Shown here: positions 7,011-14,836 of the stretch, piece after piece
Layout: each line of letters opens with the position of its first letter
Numbering within the stretch: the stretch's first letter is position 1
Source: Pseudoselenomonas ruminantium
GTDB taxonomy: Bacteria; Bacillota; Negativicutes; Selenomonadales; Selenomonadaceae
Direction of reading: 5' to 3'
DNA length: 46,373 nucleotides
NCBI GenBank assembly: GCA_015058575.1
Contig: SVBZ01000013.1
Location: 1 to 46,373 of the forward strand
Translations under genes and position numbers: made by a program
The notes under the pieces: model-generated
Seen by the model: the letters and a program-made list of their open reading frames with translations, nothing else
Database searches by the model: none
Told to the model about the DNA's origin: nothing

Positions 7011-8375
7011 ATGGAACGGACAACGGAATTCGGGGCAGAAATAAGTAAAGGTTATTCCTGGAAGACAAAGCTGAAATTCCTGCTTTGCTCAGGTTTTGGC
7101 TGCTTTATGTTTCTGTTTCCCCTCAATAACTCAGACAGTGATTTCAACACGGTGCTCAGCGTATTGACTGAGATGCTGGATAAGGCCGTGCAGGCAAATC
7201 TGCCCTGGCTGCTTACTGTGATTGTGGTGGTTTCGGCGCTCGGGGCGCTGATGGGGCTGTTTTGGCGGCCGGCGGCAATCCGCAAGATAGACTGGCTGGC
7301 CGATTTGCTGTTCGTGTCGCGGCCTTATGCCGTGACGCGTTTGGTCGCCCTGTTTGTCACGCTTTGCGTGGCTTTTGGGGCAGGCCCGGAAATCGTGCGC
7401 AGTGATGATGTGGGCGGCAGCATGGTGTCGCTGTCACAGACCTTGATTGCGATTGCGGTAACGCTGAGCTTTGTTTTGCCGTTCTTGACCGATTGCGGCA
7501 TCATGGAGTTTACAGGCATATTATTGAAACCTCTGATCCGGCCCTTGTTCCGCGTGCCGGGGCGGGCATCGGTGGACCTCATTGCCTCATGGCTGGCCTC
7601 TTCGAATACGGCTGTATTGATTACGGGGAACCAGTATCAGAGTGGTTTTTACAGCAAGCGCGAAGCGGCGTCGATCATGACGAATTTCTCGCTCGTGTCG
7701 ATACCTTTTTGCATGGTCGTGGCAGAGACTTTGCATGTGACGCAGCATTTCCTGCTGCTCTATGCATCGGTCACGGCGATTGGCCTCTTGCTGGCTGTTA
7801 TCGGCGTGCGTATCCGGCCGCTGTCAGCTATTCCTGACAGTTATTGCGGGGAGAAGAAAATCAATGAAGAAGTGCCGCCCGATGTTTCGCTTTGGCGCTG
7901 GGCCTGGGCGGCAGCGCTGAATCGTGCCGAGAGATTTAATCTGCGCGTGGCACTCGATGCAGCCGTCAAGATGACAATCGGAATCATCCTGGATCTTATC
8001 CCGATTGTCATTGCCTGGGGCACGATCGGTACCTTGCTGGTCAATGAAACGGCCATCATGCAGTGGATTTCCTATCCGATGGGCCTGTATCTGAGTCTTT
8101 TTGGGGTCGAGGGTGCTTTCCAGATTGCGCCGGCGACGCTGGTGGGCTTTATCGATATGTTCATTCCGGCTTTGATTACGAGCCAGGATTTGCCAGCTGC
8201 TACGCGGTTCCTCGTTGCCGGTTTGTCGCTCGTGCAGATCATCTATCTGACCGAGGTCGGCAGTATCATCGTCAAATCCGGTGTCGGGCTGGATTTCAAG
8301 CGCCTGTTTATCATCTTCTTGGAGCGCACGATCATTGCCATTCCGCTGCTGGTGCTGGTATCGCATTTGCTTTGA
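7011..8375 (+). CDS. YjiH-family membrane protein with nucleoside-recognition (Gate) domains
   Basis: 454 residues with about 10 hydrophobic segments. The layout matches the YjiH group of the nucleoside-recognition/Gate superfamily. One Gate-like half is around residues 130-240, with L-P-F-L-T-D-C-G-I-M-E-F and S-W-L-A-S-S-N-T-A-V-L-I-T-G-N-Q-Y. A second is near the C-terminus, with P-A-T-L-V-G-F-I-D-M-F-I-P-A-L and Y-L-T-E-V-G-S-I-I-V-K-S. The family is thought to be a transporter or permease; its substrate is unknown. ATG 7011 is chosen because AAGGAAG stands 6 bases upstream; ATG 6987 in the same frame is possible. It is a single-gene unit, closed by the terminator at 8416-8450. Confidence 0.8.
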   Translation: MERTTEFGAEISKGYSWKTKLKFLLCSGFGCFMFLFPLNNSDSDFNTVLSVLTEMLDKAVQANLPWLLTVIVVVSALGALMGLFWRPAAIRKIDWLADLLFVSRPYAVTRLVALFVTLCVAFGAGPEIVRSDDVGGSMVSLSQTLIAIAVTLSFVLPFLTDCGIMEFTGILLKPLIRPLFRVPGRASVDLIASWLASSNTAVLITGNQYQSGFYSKREAASIMTNFSLVSIPFCMVVAETLHVTQHFLLLYASVTAIGLLLAVIGVRIRPLSAIPDSYCGEKKINEEVPPDVSLWRWAWAAALNRAERFNLRVALDAAVKMTIGIILDLIPIVIAWGTIGTLLVNETAIMQWISYPMGLYLSLFGVEGAFQIAPATLVGFIDMFIPALITSQDLPAATRFLVAGLSLVQIIYLTEVGSIIVKSGVGLDFKRLFIIFLERTIIAIPLLVLVSHLL

Positions 8376-8414
8376 CCGGTCAATGGGGCTGGCTGTGAGA
8401 ATTTGACATGTCAA
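8372..8414. repeat. Two copies of the palindrome TTGACNNGTCAA
   Basis: TTGACCGGTCAA (8372-8383, straddling the stop codon of the YjiH-like gene) and TTGACATGTCAA (8403-8414, just before the terminator) are 31 bases apart. Neither is placed as a promoter. They belong to a dispersed motif described in the findings. Confidence 0.6.
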
Positions 8415-8415
8415 A

Positions 8416-8450
8416 AACGCTGTGTACAAAGTGCACGGCGTTTTTTTTTA
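8416..8450 (+). terminator. Terminator after the YjiH-like gene
   Basis: AACGC (8416-8420) plus GTGTAC pairs with GTGCAC plus GCGTT (8431-8442), allowing one G-U pair, around an AAA loop. A run of nine T follows. Confidence 0.8.
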
Positions 8451-8472
8451 TCAAATTATTAGTTGCCTTATA

Positions 8473-8499
8473 TAAACTTTTAACGAAACACGACGATAA
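8473..8499 (+). promoter_or_regulatory. Sigma-28 (flagellar) type promoter
   Basis: TAAACTTT (8473-8480), an 11-base spacer, then GACGATAA (8492-8499). The published flagellar sigma consensus is TAAAGTTT-N11-GCCGATAA, so 14 of 16 positions match with exact spacing. No good sigma-70 promoter is seen in the same gap. It should drive the small gene at 8544. Confidence 0.65.
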
Positions 8500-8543
8500 T
8501 ATAAGTGTAGGTTGTTTGTGGTGTAGGAAAGGAGGTGGAGCAG

Positions 8544-8906
8544 ATGAGTATCCAGGCGGTAAATGCGGCCAGCAGAATGCAGTATGGAGAGCAGCCGGAA
8601 AAGCCGGCAGCGTATGTCCGGAAGACGGCACAACCTGCATCCTTTAGCGAAATCTTGGAAAGTCTGACAAGTGCGCCGGCTGCAAGTGACAGCAGTGTTG
8701 CGACAGTGACGGTTACCAAGGTTTTGCCTGACGGTTCGTTAGTTCTCGTCAAGATGCAGGGGAACCAGGTGATTTCCCAGTCGAAGCTGAGCGGTGCCAG
8801 TGTCCAGATGCAGCAAAATATGCTGGGGTCTTCAGGTGTACTTCCGCAGGAGTATCTGGCGAAAAGTACGTCTGCGGCGGGATCTTTGTTCAGTGCGTCG
8901 ATTTGA
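8544..8906 (+). CDS. Small protein of unknown function, probably in the flagellar (sigma-28) regulon
   Basis: 120 residues without signal peptide or membrane segment. Both ends are rich in Ser, Ala and Gln, with a short beta-like core around residues 53-78 (V-A-T-V-T-V-T-K-V-L-P-D-G-S-L-V-L-V-K). The D-G-S-x-V-L-V core followed by N-Q-V-I-S-Q-S-K is the only conserved-looking part. ATG 8544 has GGAGG at 8531-8535; GTG 8535 in frame overlaps that site and is unlikely. I do not recognise the family. A sigma-28-like promoter directly upstream suggests a link to flagella or chemotaxis (accessory, anti-sigma or export-related), but no other flagellar gene lies in the window. Confidence 0.7.
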   Translation: MSIQAVNAASRMQYGEQPEKPAAYVRKTAQPASFSEILESLTSAPAASDSSVATVTVTKVLPDGSLVLVKMQGNQVISQSKLSGASVQMQQNMLGSSGVLPQEYLAKSTSAAGSLFSASI

Positions 8907-8963
8907 TGAGAGGATTTGTCGATTGATGGCTATAGGATGGATGGATCGGGATAATGGAATATC

Positions 8964-9019
8964 ATAAGAAAAGAAAGCGGCCCACATCATGATGGATGTG
9001 AGCCGCTTTCTTTTCTTAT
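8964..9019. terminator. Very long bidirectional terminator hairpin
   Basis: An 18-base arm (8964-8981) pairs fully with 9002-9019, and CACATC/GATGTG continues the stem after a C-A mismatch, leaving a 6-base loop. A-rich and T-rich ends let it stop both the small plus-strand gene and the convergent slyD gene. Confidence 0.85.
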
Positions 9020-9026
9020 GTTTTTC

Positions 9027-9455
9027 TTATGCTTCGACTTCGACAAGCTCAATCTTGAAATTGAGCTCTTTGCCTGCCATTTCATGGTTGGCATCAAAGG
9101 TAATCGTTGTAGCGGTTTTTTCCGTTACGGTTACGGGAACCGGCTGGCCCAGCGAGTTCTGCAGGGCAACGCGCTGGCCAACCTCCAAGCCCTCGGAACC
9201 TGGCAGTTGGCTGATTTCCATCGTGACGATGTTTTCCTCCGACGGCATGCCATAGGCTTCTTCCGGTTGCAGGTGGATGTCCTTGGTTTCGCCGACCGCC
9301 ATATCTTTGACGGCTTCGTCGAAGCCTTTGATCATCATGCCGGCACCGCAGACAAACTCGAGCGGTTCACCACGGTCGTAGGACGAATCGAATTTCGTGC
9401 CATCGTTGAGCGTGCCGGTGTAGTGTACTTTGACTTTTTTATTTTCGTTGCTCAT
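9027..9455 (-). CDS. slyD: FKBP-type peptidyl-prolyl isomerase, SlyD-like
   Basis: 142 residues of a cytoplasmic prolyl isomerase/chaperone. The FKBP half has V-H-Y-T-G-T-L-N-D-G-T-K-F-D-S-S and the broken-off second part G-M-M-I-K-G-F-D-E-A-V. The inserted IF (chaperone) domain sits between about residues 70 and 125, with P-E-E-A-Y-G near its start. Unlike E. coli SlyD there is no His/Cys-rich nickel-binding tail: the protein ends L-V-E-V-E-A. ATG 9455 has AGGAG 8 bases upstream on the minus strand. The longer frame to 9524 has no ribosome site. A -10 AGTATA complement (9495-9500) suggests a promoter close by. Confidence 0.9.
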   Translation of the reverse strand: MSNENKKVKVHYTGTLNDGTKFDSSYDRGEPLEFVCGAGMMIKGFDEAVKDMAVGETKDIHLQPEEAYGMPSEENIVTMEISQLPGSEGLEVGQRVALQNSLGQPVPVTVTEKTATTITFDANHEMAGKELNFKIELVEVEA

Positions 9456-9538
9456 GAATATGCTCCTATCGTAAAAGGTTTGTAAAACTTTATCAGTATA
9501 GCATATTTCGGCAGAGTTTGCCATGGATAAGATGGCCG

Positions 9539-10711
9539 TCAGGGGCGGAAGGCGCTGGCCAGCTGCTCGAGTCCTTGCTTTAGCGTATGCCAGGGGCAGG
9601 CGATGTTGATGCGCTGGAATCCTTGGCCGGCAGGGCCGAAGATATGGCCGCTGTCGAGCCAGAGCTTGGCTTTATGGATAATCCGTTCATCCAGCTCGTC
9701 ATCGGTAAGGCCGTAGGCGGAAAAATCCAGCCAAAGCAAATAGGTGCCTTCGGGCTCGATCAAGCGTACCTGTGGAAGTTCCTGTTGCAGGTACGCTTTT
9801 GTTTTTTGGTAGTTGGACTCCAGATATGTGCGCAATTCGCAGAGCCATTCTTCGCCATGGGCATAGGCGGCTTGGGCGGCGAAGAGTCCCAGGCTGTTTG
9901 GCTGGCTGTAGCCGGCTGCGGCCAGTTCATGCTTGAATTTCCGGCGCAGTGAGCCGTTTTCGATGAAGATGTTCGATAGCTGCAGACCCGCAAGATTGAA
10001 GGTCTTGCTCGGGGCGGTACAGGTAATGACACGCTGGGCGATTTGGGGAGACAGCGATGCGAGTACGGTATGTTTGTAACCTGGCCGGACGAACTCGTGA
10101 TGGATTTCGTCGGCCACGATGAGCACATCGTGCCGCTCGCAAATATCTGCCAGGCGCAGGAGTTCCTCACGGCTCCAGACGCGGCCCACTGGATTGTGCG
10201 GGCTGCAGAGCAGGAAGAGCTTGACGTTTTCCTTGGCGATTTTGTTCGCGAGGTCAGCAAAATCGATGCTATAGTGCCCGCCTTGTTCCTGAAGCGGGCT
10301 GTTGACCAGCCGGCGGCCGTTGTCGGTGATGGATTCCGTGAAGGGATAATAGACCGGCTGCTGGATGAGGACGCCGTCGCCGGTCTGCGTGAAGGCACGG
10401 ATGGCCGTGCAGAGCGCGAAGACAACACCCGGTGTTATGACGAGGGCCTCCGCAGAGGGCGTCCAGTCATGGTGCGAGCGGAACCAGTCGATCAGAACGT
10501 CCTTGTAGGCTGCCTTCGGGTCCGTGTAGCCAAAGATGCCATGGGCTACGCGGCGCGAAAGTTCGTCGAGAACAGGCTGCGGTGCCCTAAAATCCATATC
10601 GGCAACCCAAAAGGGCAGGATATCTGTAGGATAGCCACGCTCGGCAGCAAAATCGTATTTGAGGCAGGAGGTGCCACGGCGGTCGATGATTTCGTCAAAG
10701 TTGGTGGGCAT
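9539..10711 (-). CDS. MalY/PatB-type PLP lyase (cystathionine beta-lyase)
   Basis: 390 residues of a fold-type I PLP enzyme of the MalY/PatB group. It starts with N-F-D-E-I-I-D-R-R-G-T and L-P-F-W-V-A-D-M-D-F, both typical of this group. The PLP sites are visible: S-P-H-N-P-V-G-R-V-W, then V-A-D-E-I-H-H-E-F, and the Schiff-base lysine in A-P-S-K-T-F-N-L-A-G. The likely reaction is cystathionine to homocysteine, pyruvate and ammonia; family members also act on cystine and other C-S compounds. It is the second gene of an operon, 22 bases after the MetB-like gene that can supply its substrate. ATG 10711 has AAGGAG about 10 bases upstream; the longer frame to 10819 overlaps the previous gene. Confidence 0.88.
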   Translation of the reverse strand: MPTNFDEIIDRRGTSCLKYDFAAERGYPTDILPFWVADMDFRAPQPVLDELSRRVAHGIFGYTDPKAAYKDVLIDWFRSHHDWTPSAEALVITPGVVFALCTAIRAFTQTGDGVLIQQPVYYPFTESITDNGRRLVNSPLQEQGGHYSIDFADLANKIAKENVKLFLLCSPHNPVGRVWSREELLRLADICERHDVLIVADEIHHEFVRPGYKHTVLASLSPQIAQRVITCTAPSKTFNLAGLQLSNIFIENGSLRRKFKHELAAAGYSQPNSLGLFAAQAAYAHGEEWLCELRTYLESNYQKTKAYLQQELPQVRLIEPEGTYLLWLDFSAYGLTDDELDERIIHKAKLWLDSGHIFGPAGQGFQRINIACPWHTLKQGLEQLASAFRP

Positions 10712-10733
10712 GGGAAACGCTCCTTTCGTGGAA

Positions 10734-11873
10734 TCAGCCGTGCAGTGCTTGGGCAAGGTCAGCGATGATATCGCCGGGATCTTCGATGCCGACGGAGAGA
10801 CGGAGCAGGCGGTCATCAAGGCCGGTGCGGGACAAAAGTTCTGGCGGCATTTCCGCGTGGGTTTGTGCCAGTGGATAGGTAAGCAGAGTCTCTACACCGC
10901 CGAGACTTTCGGCAAAGCAGATGAGGTGCAGCTTTCCGAGTGCCTGCGTTGCGATTGCGGCTGTCTTGACTTTGAACGATATCATGCTGCCATTGCCCGT
11001 AGCCTGACATCGCTGCAGTTTGAAGCCGGGATGATCGGGGAGCCCGACATAGTAGACATCGGTAACTTCGGGCTGCTCTTGGAGCCATTTCGCGATGGCC
11101 AGGGCATTGGCGGCCTGGCGCTCGACGCGCAGGCCGAGCGTCTTGATGCTGCGGAGCAGCAGCCAGGAATCCAGCGGGGGAAGATTCGGCCCCTCGGATT
11201 TGATGAAGAGCTCCAGCTGCTGGGCGTAATCGGCCTGGGCATCGCGGACGACGAGGATGCCGGCGATGATGTCGTTGTGGCCGCAGAGATATTTGGTGGC
11301 GCTATGCAGAACGATATCGGCGCCGAGTGTCAGCGGCTTTTGGAAATGTGGCGACAGGAAAGTGTTGTCGACGATGAGCAGGGCATCGTTCTTGTGCGCC
11401 AGCTCGGCCAGTGCTTTGATATCACTGATGCGCATCATGGGATTGGAGGGCGTTTCGATAAATATGCCCTTGGTAGCTGGCGTTATATGTGCGGCGGTCA
11501 ATCCGGTGTCAGAAGTATCGACGTACTCAAAGCGGATGTTGTAGCGTGCGTAGATTTCATTGGCCAGCCGGACCGTACCGCCGTAAAGGTCTTCGGATAA
11601 GAGGACATGGTCACCGGGATGGAAGAGATGCATGACCATATTGACGGCAGCCATACCGGAAGAAAGCGCCCAGCTGCGCTCACCCTGCTCCAAAAGCGCC
11701 ATGGTCTTTTCCAATTCCTCGCGGGTCGGATTGGCGACGCGCCCGTAATCGTAACCGGTGCTTTGCTGGAAGGCAGGATGGCGATACGTTGCCGACGTAT
11801 AGATGGGGGCGCTGATGGCACCTGTGGAATCAAATGTATGTGTACCGTGAACTTCGCGCGAAAAATCATGCAT
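10734..11873 (-). CDS. Trans-sulfuration PLP enzyme (cystathionine gamma-synthase/gamma-lyase type)
   Basis: 379 residues of the Cys/Met metabolism PLP family. Visible hallmarks are Y-D-Y-G-R-V-A-N-P-T-R near residue 43, A-L-S-S-G-M-A-A-V, the D-N-T-F motif, and the PLP lysine in S-A-T-K-Y-L-C-G-H. The C-terminal part has S-L-G-G-V-E-T-L and L-L-R-L-S-V-G-I-E. Either O-acyl-homoserine plus cysteine to cystathionine, or cystathionine cleavage, fits. The following MalY-type lyase makes the synthase role more natural, giving a methionine route. ATG 11873 has a perfect AAGGAGG (11881-11887, minus). A long palindrome (11896-11929) lies just upstream of the ribosome site. Confidence 0.87.
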   Translation of the reverse strand: MHDFSREVHGTHTFDSTGAISAPIYTSATYRHPAFQQSTGYDYGRVANPTREELEKTMALLEQGERSWALSSGMAAVNMVMHLFHPGDHVLLSEDLYGGTVRLANEIYARYNIRFEYVDTSDTGLTAAHITPATKGIFIETPSNPMMRISDIKALAELAHKNDALLIVDNTFLSPHFQKPLTLGADIVLHSATKYLCGHNDIIAGILVVRDAQADYAQQLELFIKSEGPNLPPLDSWLLLRSIKTLGLRVERQAANALAIAKWLQEQPEVTDVYYVGLPDHPGFKLQRCQATGNGSMISFKVKTAAIATQALGKLHLICFAESLGGVETLLTYPLAQTHAEMPPELLSRTGLDDRLLRLSVGIEDPGDIIADLAQALHG

Positions 11874-11895
11874 AGAAATTCCTCCTTATATTGTA

Positions 11896-11929
11896 ATATC
11901 ATATCTGTTCGGTATGTTAGATATGATAT
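11896..11929 (-). promoter_or_regulatory. Palindrome in front of the trans-sulfuration operon
   Basis: ATATCATATCT (11896-11906) and AGATATGATAT (11919-11929) are perfect 11-base inverted arms with a 12-base spacer, only 8 bases before the ribosome site. It may be an operator for a sulfur or methionine regulator, or an RNA hairpin that affects translation. No S-box, T-box or other sulfur riboswitch is recognised here. Confidence 0.5.
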
Positions 11930-12028
11930 ACAGAAAACGCGATGGTGTCAATGTTTTTTTGTATTTGCTCTTTATAGGTAGATTTTTGATGCTGAACAAA
12001 AGCAGTTTACAAAATTACAAATACATAC

Positions 12029-12057
12029 TTGACATATATGACAGTTTAGATTATGAT
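12029..12057 (+). promoter_or_regulatory. Promoter of the UroD-like/ABC importer operon
   Basis: TTGACA (12029-12034), a 17-base spacer and TATGAT (12052-12057). It lies 60 bases before ATG 12117 and is the only strong promoter seen before the run of six same-strand genes. Confidence 0.75.
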
Positions 12058-12116
12058 ATCAAACAAGAAAACATACATGTTAAATATGCGATTTAAAAGA
12101 CAGAGGTGGATATTCT

Positions 12117-13115
12117 ATGACGAGCAACAGAAAACAATTGGTATTGGATGCATTAGATGGAAAAGATGTGGAACGAATCCCGTCAGGGTTTTGGTTTCAT
12201 TTCCTTGAGGATGAGATTGGTTCGGATGCGTTTGCGCATCCGGAACTAAGCAAGAAGGTGCTGGCAAAGCAAATCCAGTATATCGATTCATTCCAGCCGG
12301 ACTACGTCAAGATTATGACAGATGGATTCTTTCATTATAATCATCCCCAGGTAGCAGCGGCTGAGCATGTGGATGATCTCAAGGATCTGCAGCCGCTTGC
12401 TGATGACGATCCCTGGTTTACCCGTCAGATTGAATATGCGCGTCAGCTGGTAAAGCGTTATGGGAAGGAGATTGCGCTGTTTTATAACCTCTTTGGTGCC
12501 AACACGACTTTCCGTTTTATGCAGGCGCATTGGGAGGAAGGCGAAGAAAAACTTGTTTCGTTTATCCGGGAAGATAAAGCTGCTGTCCGCGCGGCTTTCG
12601 ATGTGATTTCGTCAGATTTGGCCAAGCTGGCCAAACGGCTGATTACGGAAGCGCATGTCACAGGGATTTATTTTAGTGTACAGAATCTGCTGGGTGACGG
12701 CATTACCCGGGAGGTGTACGAAGAGGTATTGGCACCAGGAGAAAAGAAAATCCTGGCGGCAGCAAACAGTGTCAGCGATTACAACATCTTGCATGTCTGC
12801 GGTTATGCAGGGCATCATAATCATCTGGAATGGTATGAAGACTATAAGGTCAAGGCCGTCAATTGGGCCGTTTCTGTCGAGCAGGTACCGCTGGAAGAAG
12901 GACAGCAGATCTTTGACGGCCGCACGGTTATCGGCGGTTTTGGCAACCTTGCTTCGGATGTACTTTACCGTGGCAGTAAAGAAGAAATCCAACAGGAGAC
13001 GCGCCGGCTTATCGCGAACGCTGGCCGCCGGGGCGTAATCCTCGGGGCTGACTGCACGGTGCCGCGCGATATTGACTGGCAGCACCTTGAATGGGTGCGC
13101 GAAGCCGCAGTTTGA
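12117..13115 (+). CDS. Uroporphyrinogen decarboxylase-family protein, MtaA-like zinc methyltransferase type
   Basis: 332 residues with the UroD TIM-barrel fold. True UroD lacks zinc, but here a zinc-site pattern is visible: H226-x-C228 in I-L-H-V-C-G-Y and C313 in G-A-D-C-T-V-P. This matches the H-x-C...C ligands of methylcobamide:coenzyme M or corrinoid methyltransferases (MtaA/MtbA/CmuA type). The N-terminus lacks the R-Q-A-G-R-Y signature of haem-pathway UroD. It leads an operon with an amino-acid-type ABC importer, so it may act on a methylated compound that is imported. No corrinoid protein is encoded nearby, and the acceptor is unknown. AGAGGTGG at 12103-12110 sets the start. Confidence 0.78.
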   Translation: MTSNRKQLVLDALDGKDVERIPSGFWFHFLEDEIGSDAFAHPELSKKVLAKQIQYIDSFQPDYVKIMTDGFFHYNHPQVAAAEHVDDLKDLQPLADDDPWFTRQIEYARQLVKRYGKEIALFYNLFGANTTFRFMQAHWEEGEEKLVSFIREDKAAVRAAFDVISSDLAKLAKRLITEAHVTGIYFSVQNLLGDGITREVYEEVLAPGEKKILAAANSVSDYNILHVCGYAGHHNHLEWYEDYKVKAVNWAVSVEQVPLEEGQQIFDGRTVIGGFGNLASDVLYRGSKEEIQQETRRLIANAGRRGVILGADCTVPRDIDWQHLEWVREAAV

Positions 13116-13165
13116 AAATATACAGAGATAGTGGTTGGGATGATAGATTTGGCTAGGAGGAACTC

Positions 13166-14023
13166 ATGATGAATATTCGCAAGATAGGGAAACTCATTAC
13201 GGCAGGATTGCTGGCAGGTGTGCTTACGGTGGCTGCTGGCTGCGGCGGCAACAAAGCGGCAGATAAGCCGGCCGATGGCAAGAAAGTCATCACCGTGGCG
13301 CATACCAACTATTATGTACCGTATGATTATGTCAATGAACAGGGCGAGTCGGATGGCTTTGAGGTCGCAGTCATGAAGGAAGTGGCCAAGAAACTGCCGC
13401 AGTATGAATTCAAATTCGTACCGACGTCCGATGATGATCTGCTCATCGGTGTGGAGTCTGGCAAGTATAACGTGGGGACGAAGGGCATTTGGATTACGGA
13501 TGCGCGCAAGAAAAAATATGTGTTCCCGAAAAACAATATCGGTGCCAGCGTAATTGGACTGGTCATCCGCAAAGATACGGCCAATGAGATCAAGGACTTG
13601 CCGTCATTTGCGCAGTTCAGCGGCAAGCTCGTACCGATTGCGCCGCAGGATGCACGCTACATGGTCATCGATTCGTACAACAAAGAGCATCAGGATAAGC
13701 CAATCAAGCTCGTCTCGTCGGAGGCTTTCCAGATTGCCGATGCCTATAGCTGGGTAATGGAAGGCCGCTACGATGGCTATCTGGAGGTCGAGCTCAGCTA
13801 CAAGAACAATATCCAGAAAGAGGATGCGCCATATCATCAGTTTGACGATAAGCTGACGTATATCCGTTATAAGGGCATTCCGACGTATCCAATCTTCAAC
13901 AAGAATGAGCAGCAGTTTGCCGATGAATACGATAAGGCCATTGAGGAGCTGCGCAGTGAAGGCAAGATTGCTGAGTTGGAGCAGAAGTATTTCGGGGAAA
14001 GCTTGTCTTCCTATCTGAAATAA
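13166..14023 (+). CDS. Extracellular solute-binding lipoprotein, family 3, of an amino-acid-type ABC importer
   Basis: 285 residues. The N-terminus is a lipoprotein signal: K-I-G-K-L, a hydrophobic stretch and the lipobox V-A-A-G-C near residue 26. The mature part is a type II periplasmic binding protein (SBP_bac_3), with Y-D-Y-V-N-E-Q-G-E-S-D-G-F-E-V-A-V near residues 53-70 and V-G-T-K-G-I-W-I-T-D-A-R-K in place of the usual 'T-x-x-R' ligand segment. Such proteins bind polar amino acids, cystine or related compounds. TAGGAGG lies just before the start (two adjacent ATG codons, 13166 and 13169). It is followed directly by two permeases and an ATPase, making a complete importer. Confidence 0.9.
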   Translation: MMNIRKIGKLITAGLLAGVLTVAAGCGGNKAADKPADGKKVITVAHTNYYVPYDYVNEQGESDGFEVAVMKEVAKKLPQYEFKFVPTSDDDLLIGVESGKYNVGTKGIWITDARKKKYVFPKNNIGASVIGLVIRKDTANEIKDLPSFAQFSGKLVPIAPQDARYMVIDSYNKEHQDKPIKLVSSEAFQIADAYSWVMEGRYDGYLEVELSYKNNIQKEDAPYHQFDDKLTYIRYKGIPTYPIFNKNEQQFADEYDKAIEELRSEGKIAELEQKYFGESLSSYLK

Positions 14024-14047
14024 TCGAGACAGAAAGAAGGGGTTGCC

Positions 14048-14836
14048 ATGGATACCAGAGCTTTTGATCCGGCCATGATTTTTACGGTCATGCCGAATCT
14101 GCTGGAATATCTTGATGTAACGCTGCTGGTAGGCGCTGGCAGTATCATAGGGGGATCGCTGCTGGGGATGCTGCTGGCCTGGGCGAAAATAGGCGGCACG
14201 CGCGGATTGCACTGGCTGGCGCAGGGGTACACTTATGTCATGCGGTGCACACCGTCCATCGTCCTGCTGTTCATCGTGTTCTATGGGCTGCCTCAACTGA
14301 TGGATGCACTGTTCTCATATAATATCAATCAGATGAATCGGGCGGTATTTGCTATTCTCACATTTGTGCTACTGTTTGGCGCCTATATATCGGAGGTGTT
14401 CCGGTCAGCATATCTGGCTGTACCACAGGGACAGTACGAGGCTGCGGTGAGCATCGGCATCCCGCCGATAAAGGCCTTTTTCCTGGTTATGCTGCCTCAG
14501 GCGGCCGTGGTTGCCCTGCCGAACTTTGCCAACTCGACTATCAATCTGTTGAAGGAAGGGGCGCTGGCTTATACCATCGGTTTGATTGACATGATAGGAC
14601 AGGGGAATCTTATCATTGCTCAGAATTTCGGGGCCTATGGTATTGAGGTCTACACAGCCTGCATGCTGATCTATTGGGGGATGACTTTGCTGCTGGAACG
14701 AGTCTTTGACTGGCTGGAAGCACGTCTGGATAAGGGGCAGACGCTGGCTATCCGCAGCAAAGACGCGACGGGGAAAGAGAAGAATGGTTGGAAAGAGTGG
14801 CTGAAAGGAGGGGAAGCGCATGGAATTGGATTATGA
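14048..14836 (+). CDS. Polar amino acid-type ABC transporter permease
   Basis: 262 residues, inner membrane, about five to six hydrophobic segments. It has the HisM/GlnP-type inner-membrane pattern: a Y-V-M-R-C-T-P-S-I-V-L-L motif near residue 60 and the EAA loop Y-E-A-A-V-S-I-G-I-P-P-I-K-A-F near 137 that contacts the ATPase. It overlaps the second permease by 17 bases, so the two are translationally coupled and probably form a heterodimer. The C-terminal tail after about residue 232 is charged and cytoplasmic. Confidence 0.9.
   Translation: MDTRAFDPAMIFTVMPNLLEYLDVTLLVGAGSIIGGSLLGMLLAWAKIGGTRGLHWLAQGYTYVMRCTPSIVLLFIVFYGLPQLMDALFSYNINQMNRAVFAILTFVLLFGAYISEVFRSAYLAVPQGQYEAAVSIGIPPIKAFFLVMLPQAAVVALPNFANSTINLLKEGALAYTIGLIDMIGQGNLIIAQNFGAYGIEVYTACMLIYWGMTLLLERVFDWLEARLDKGQTLAIRSKDATGKEKNGWKEWLKGGEAHGIGL

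Noticed and set aside
10659..11600. A 313-codon plus-strand frame over the two PLP enzyme genes
   Set aside because: Antisense shadow of two conserved genes; no start signal.
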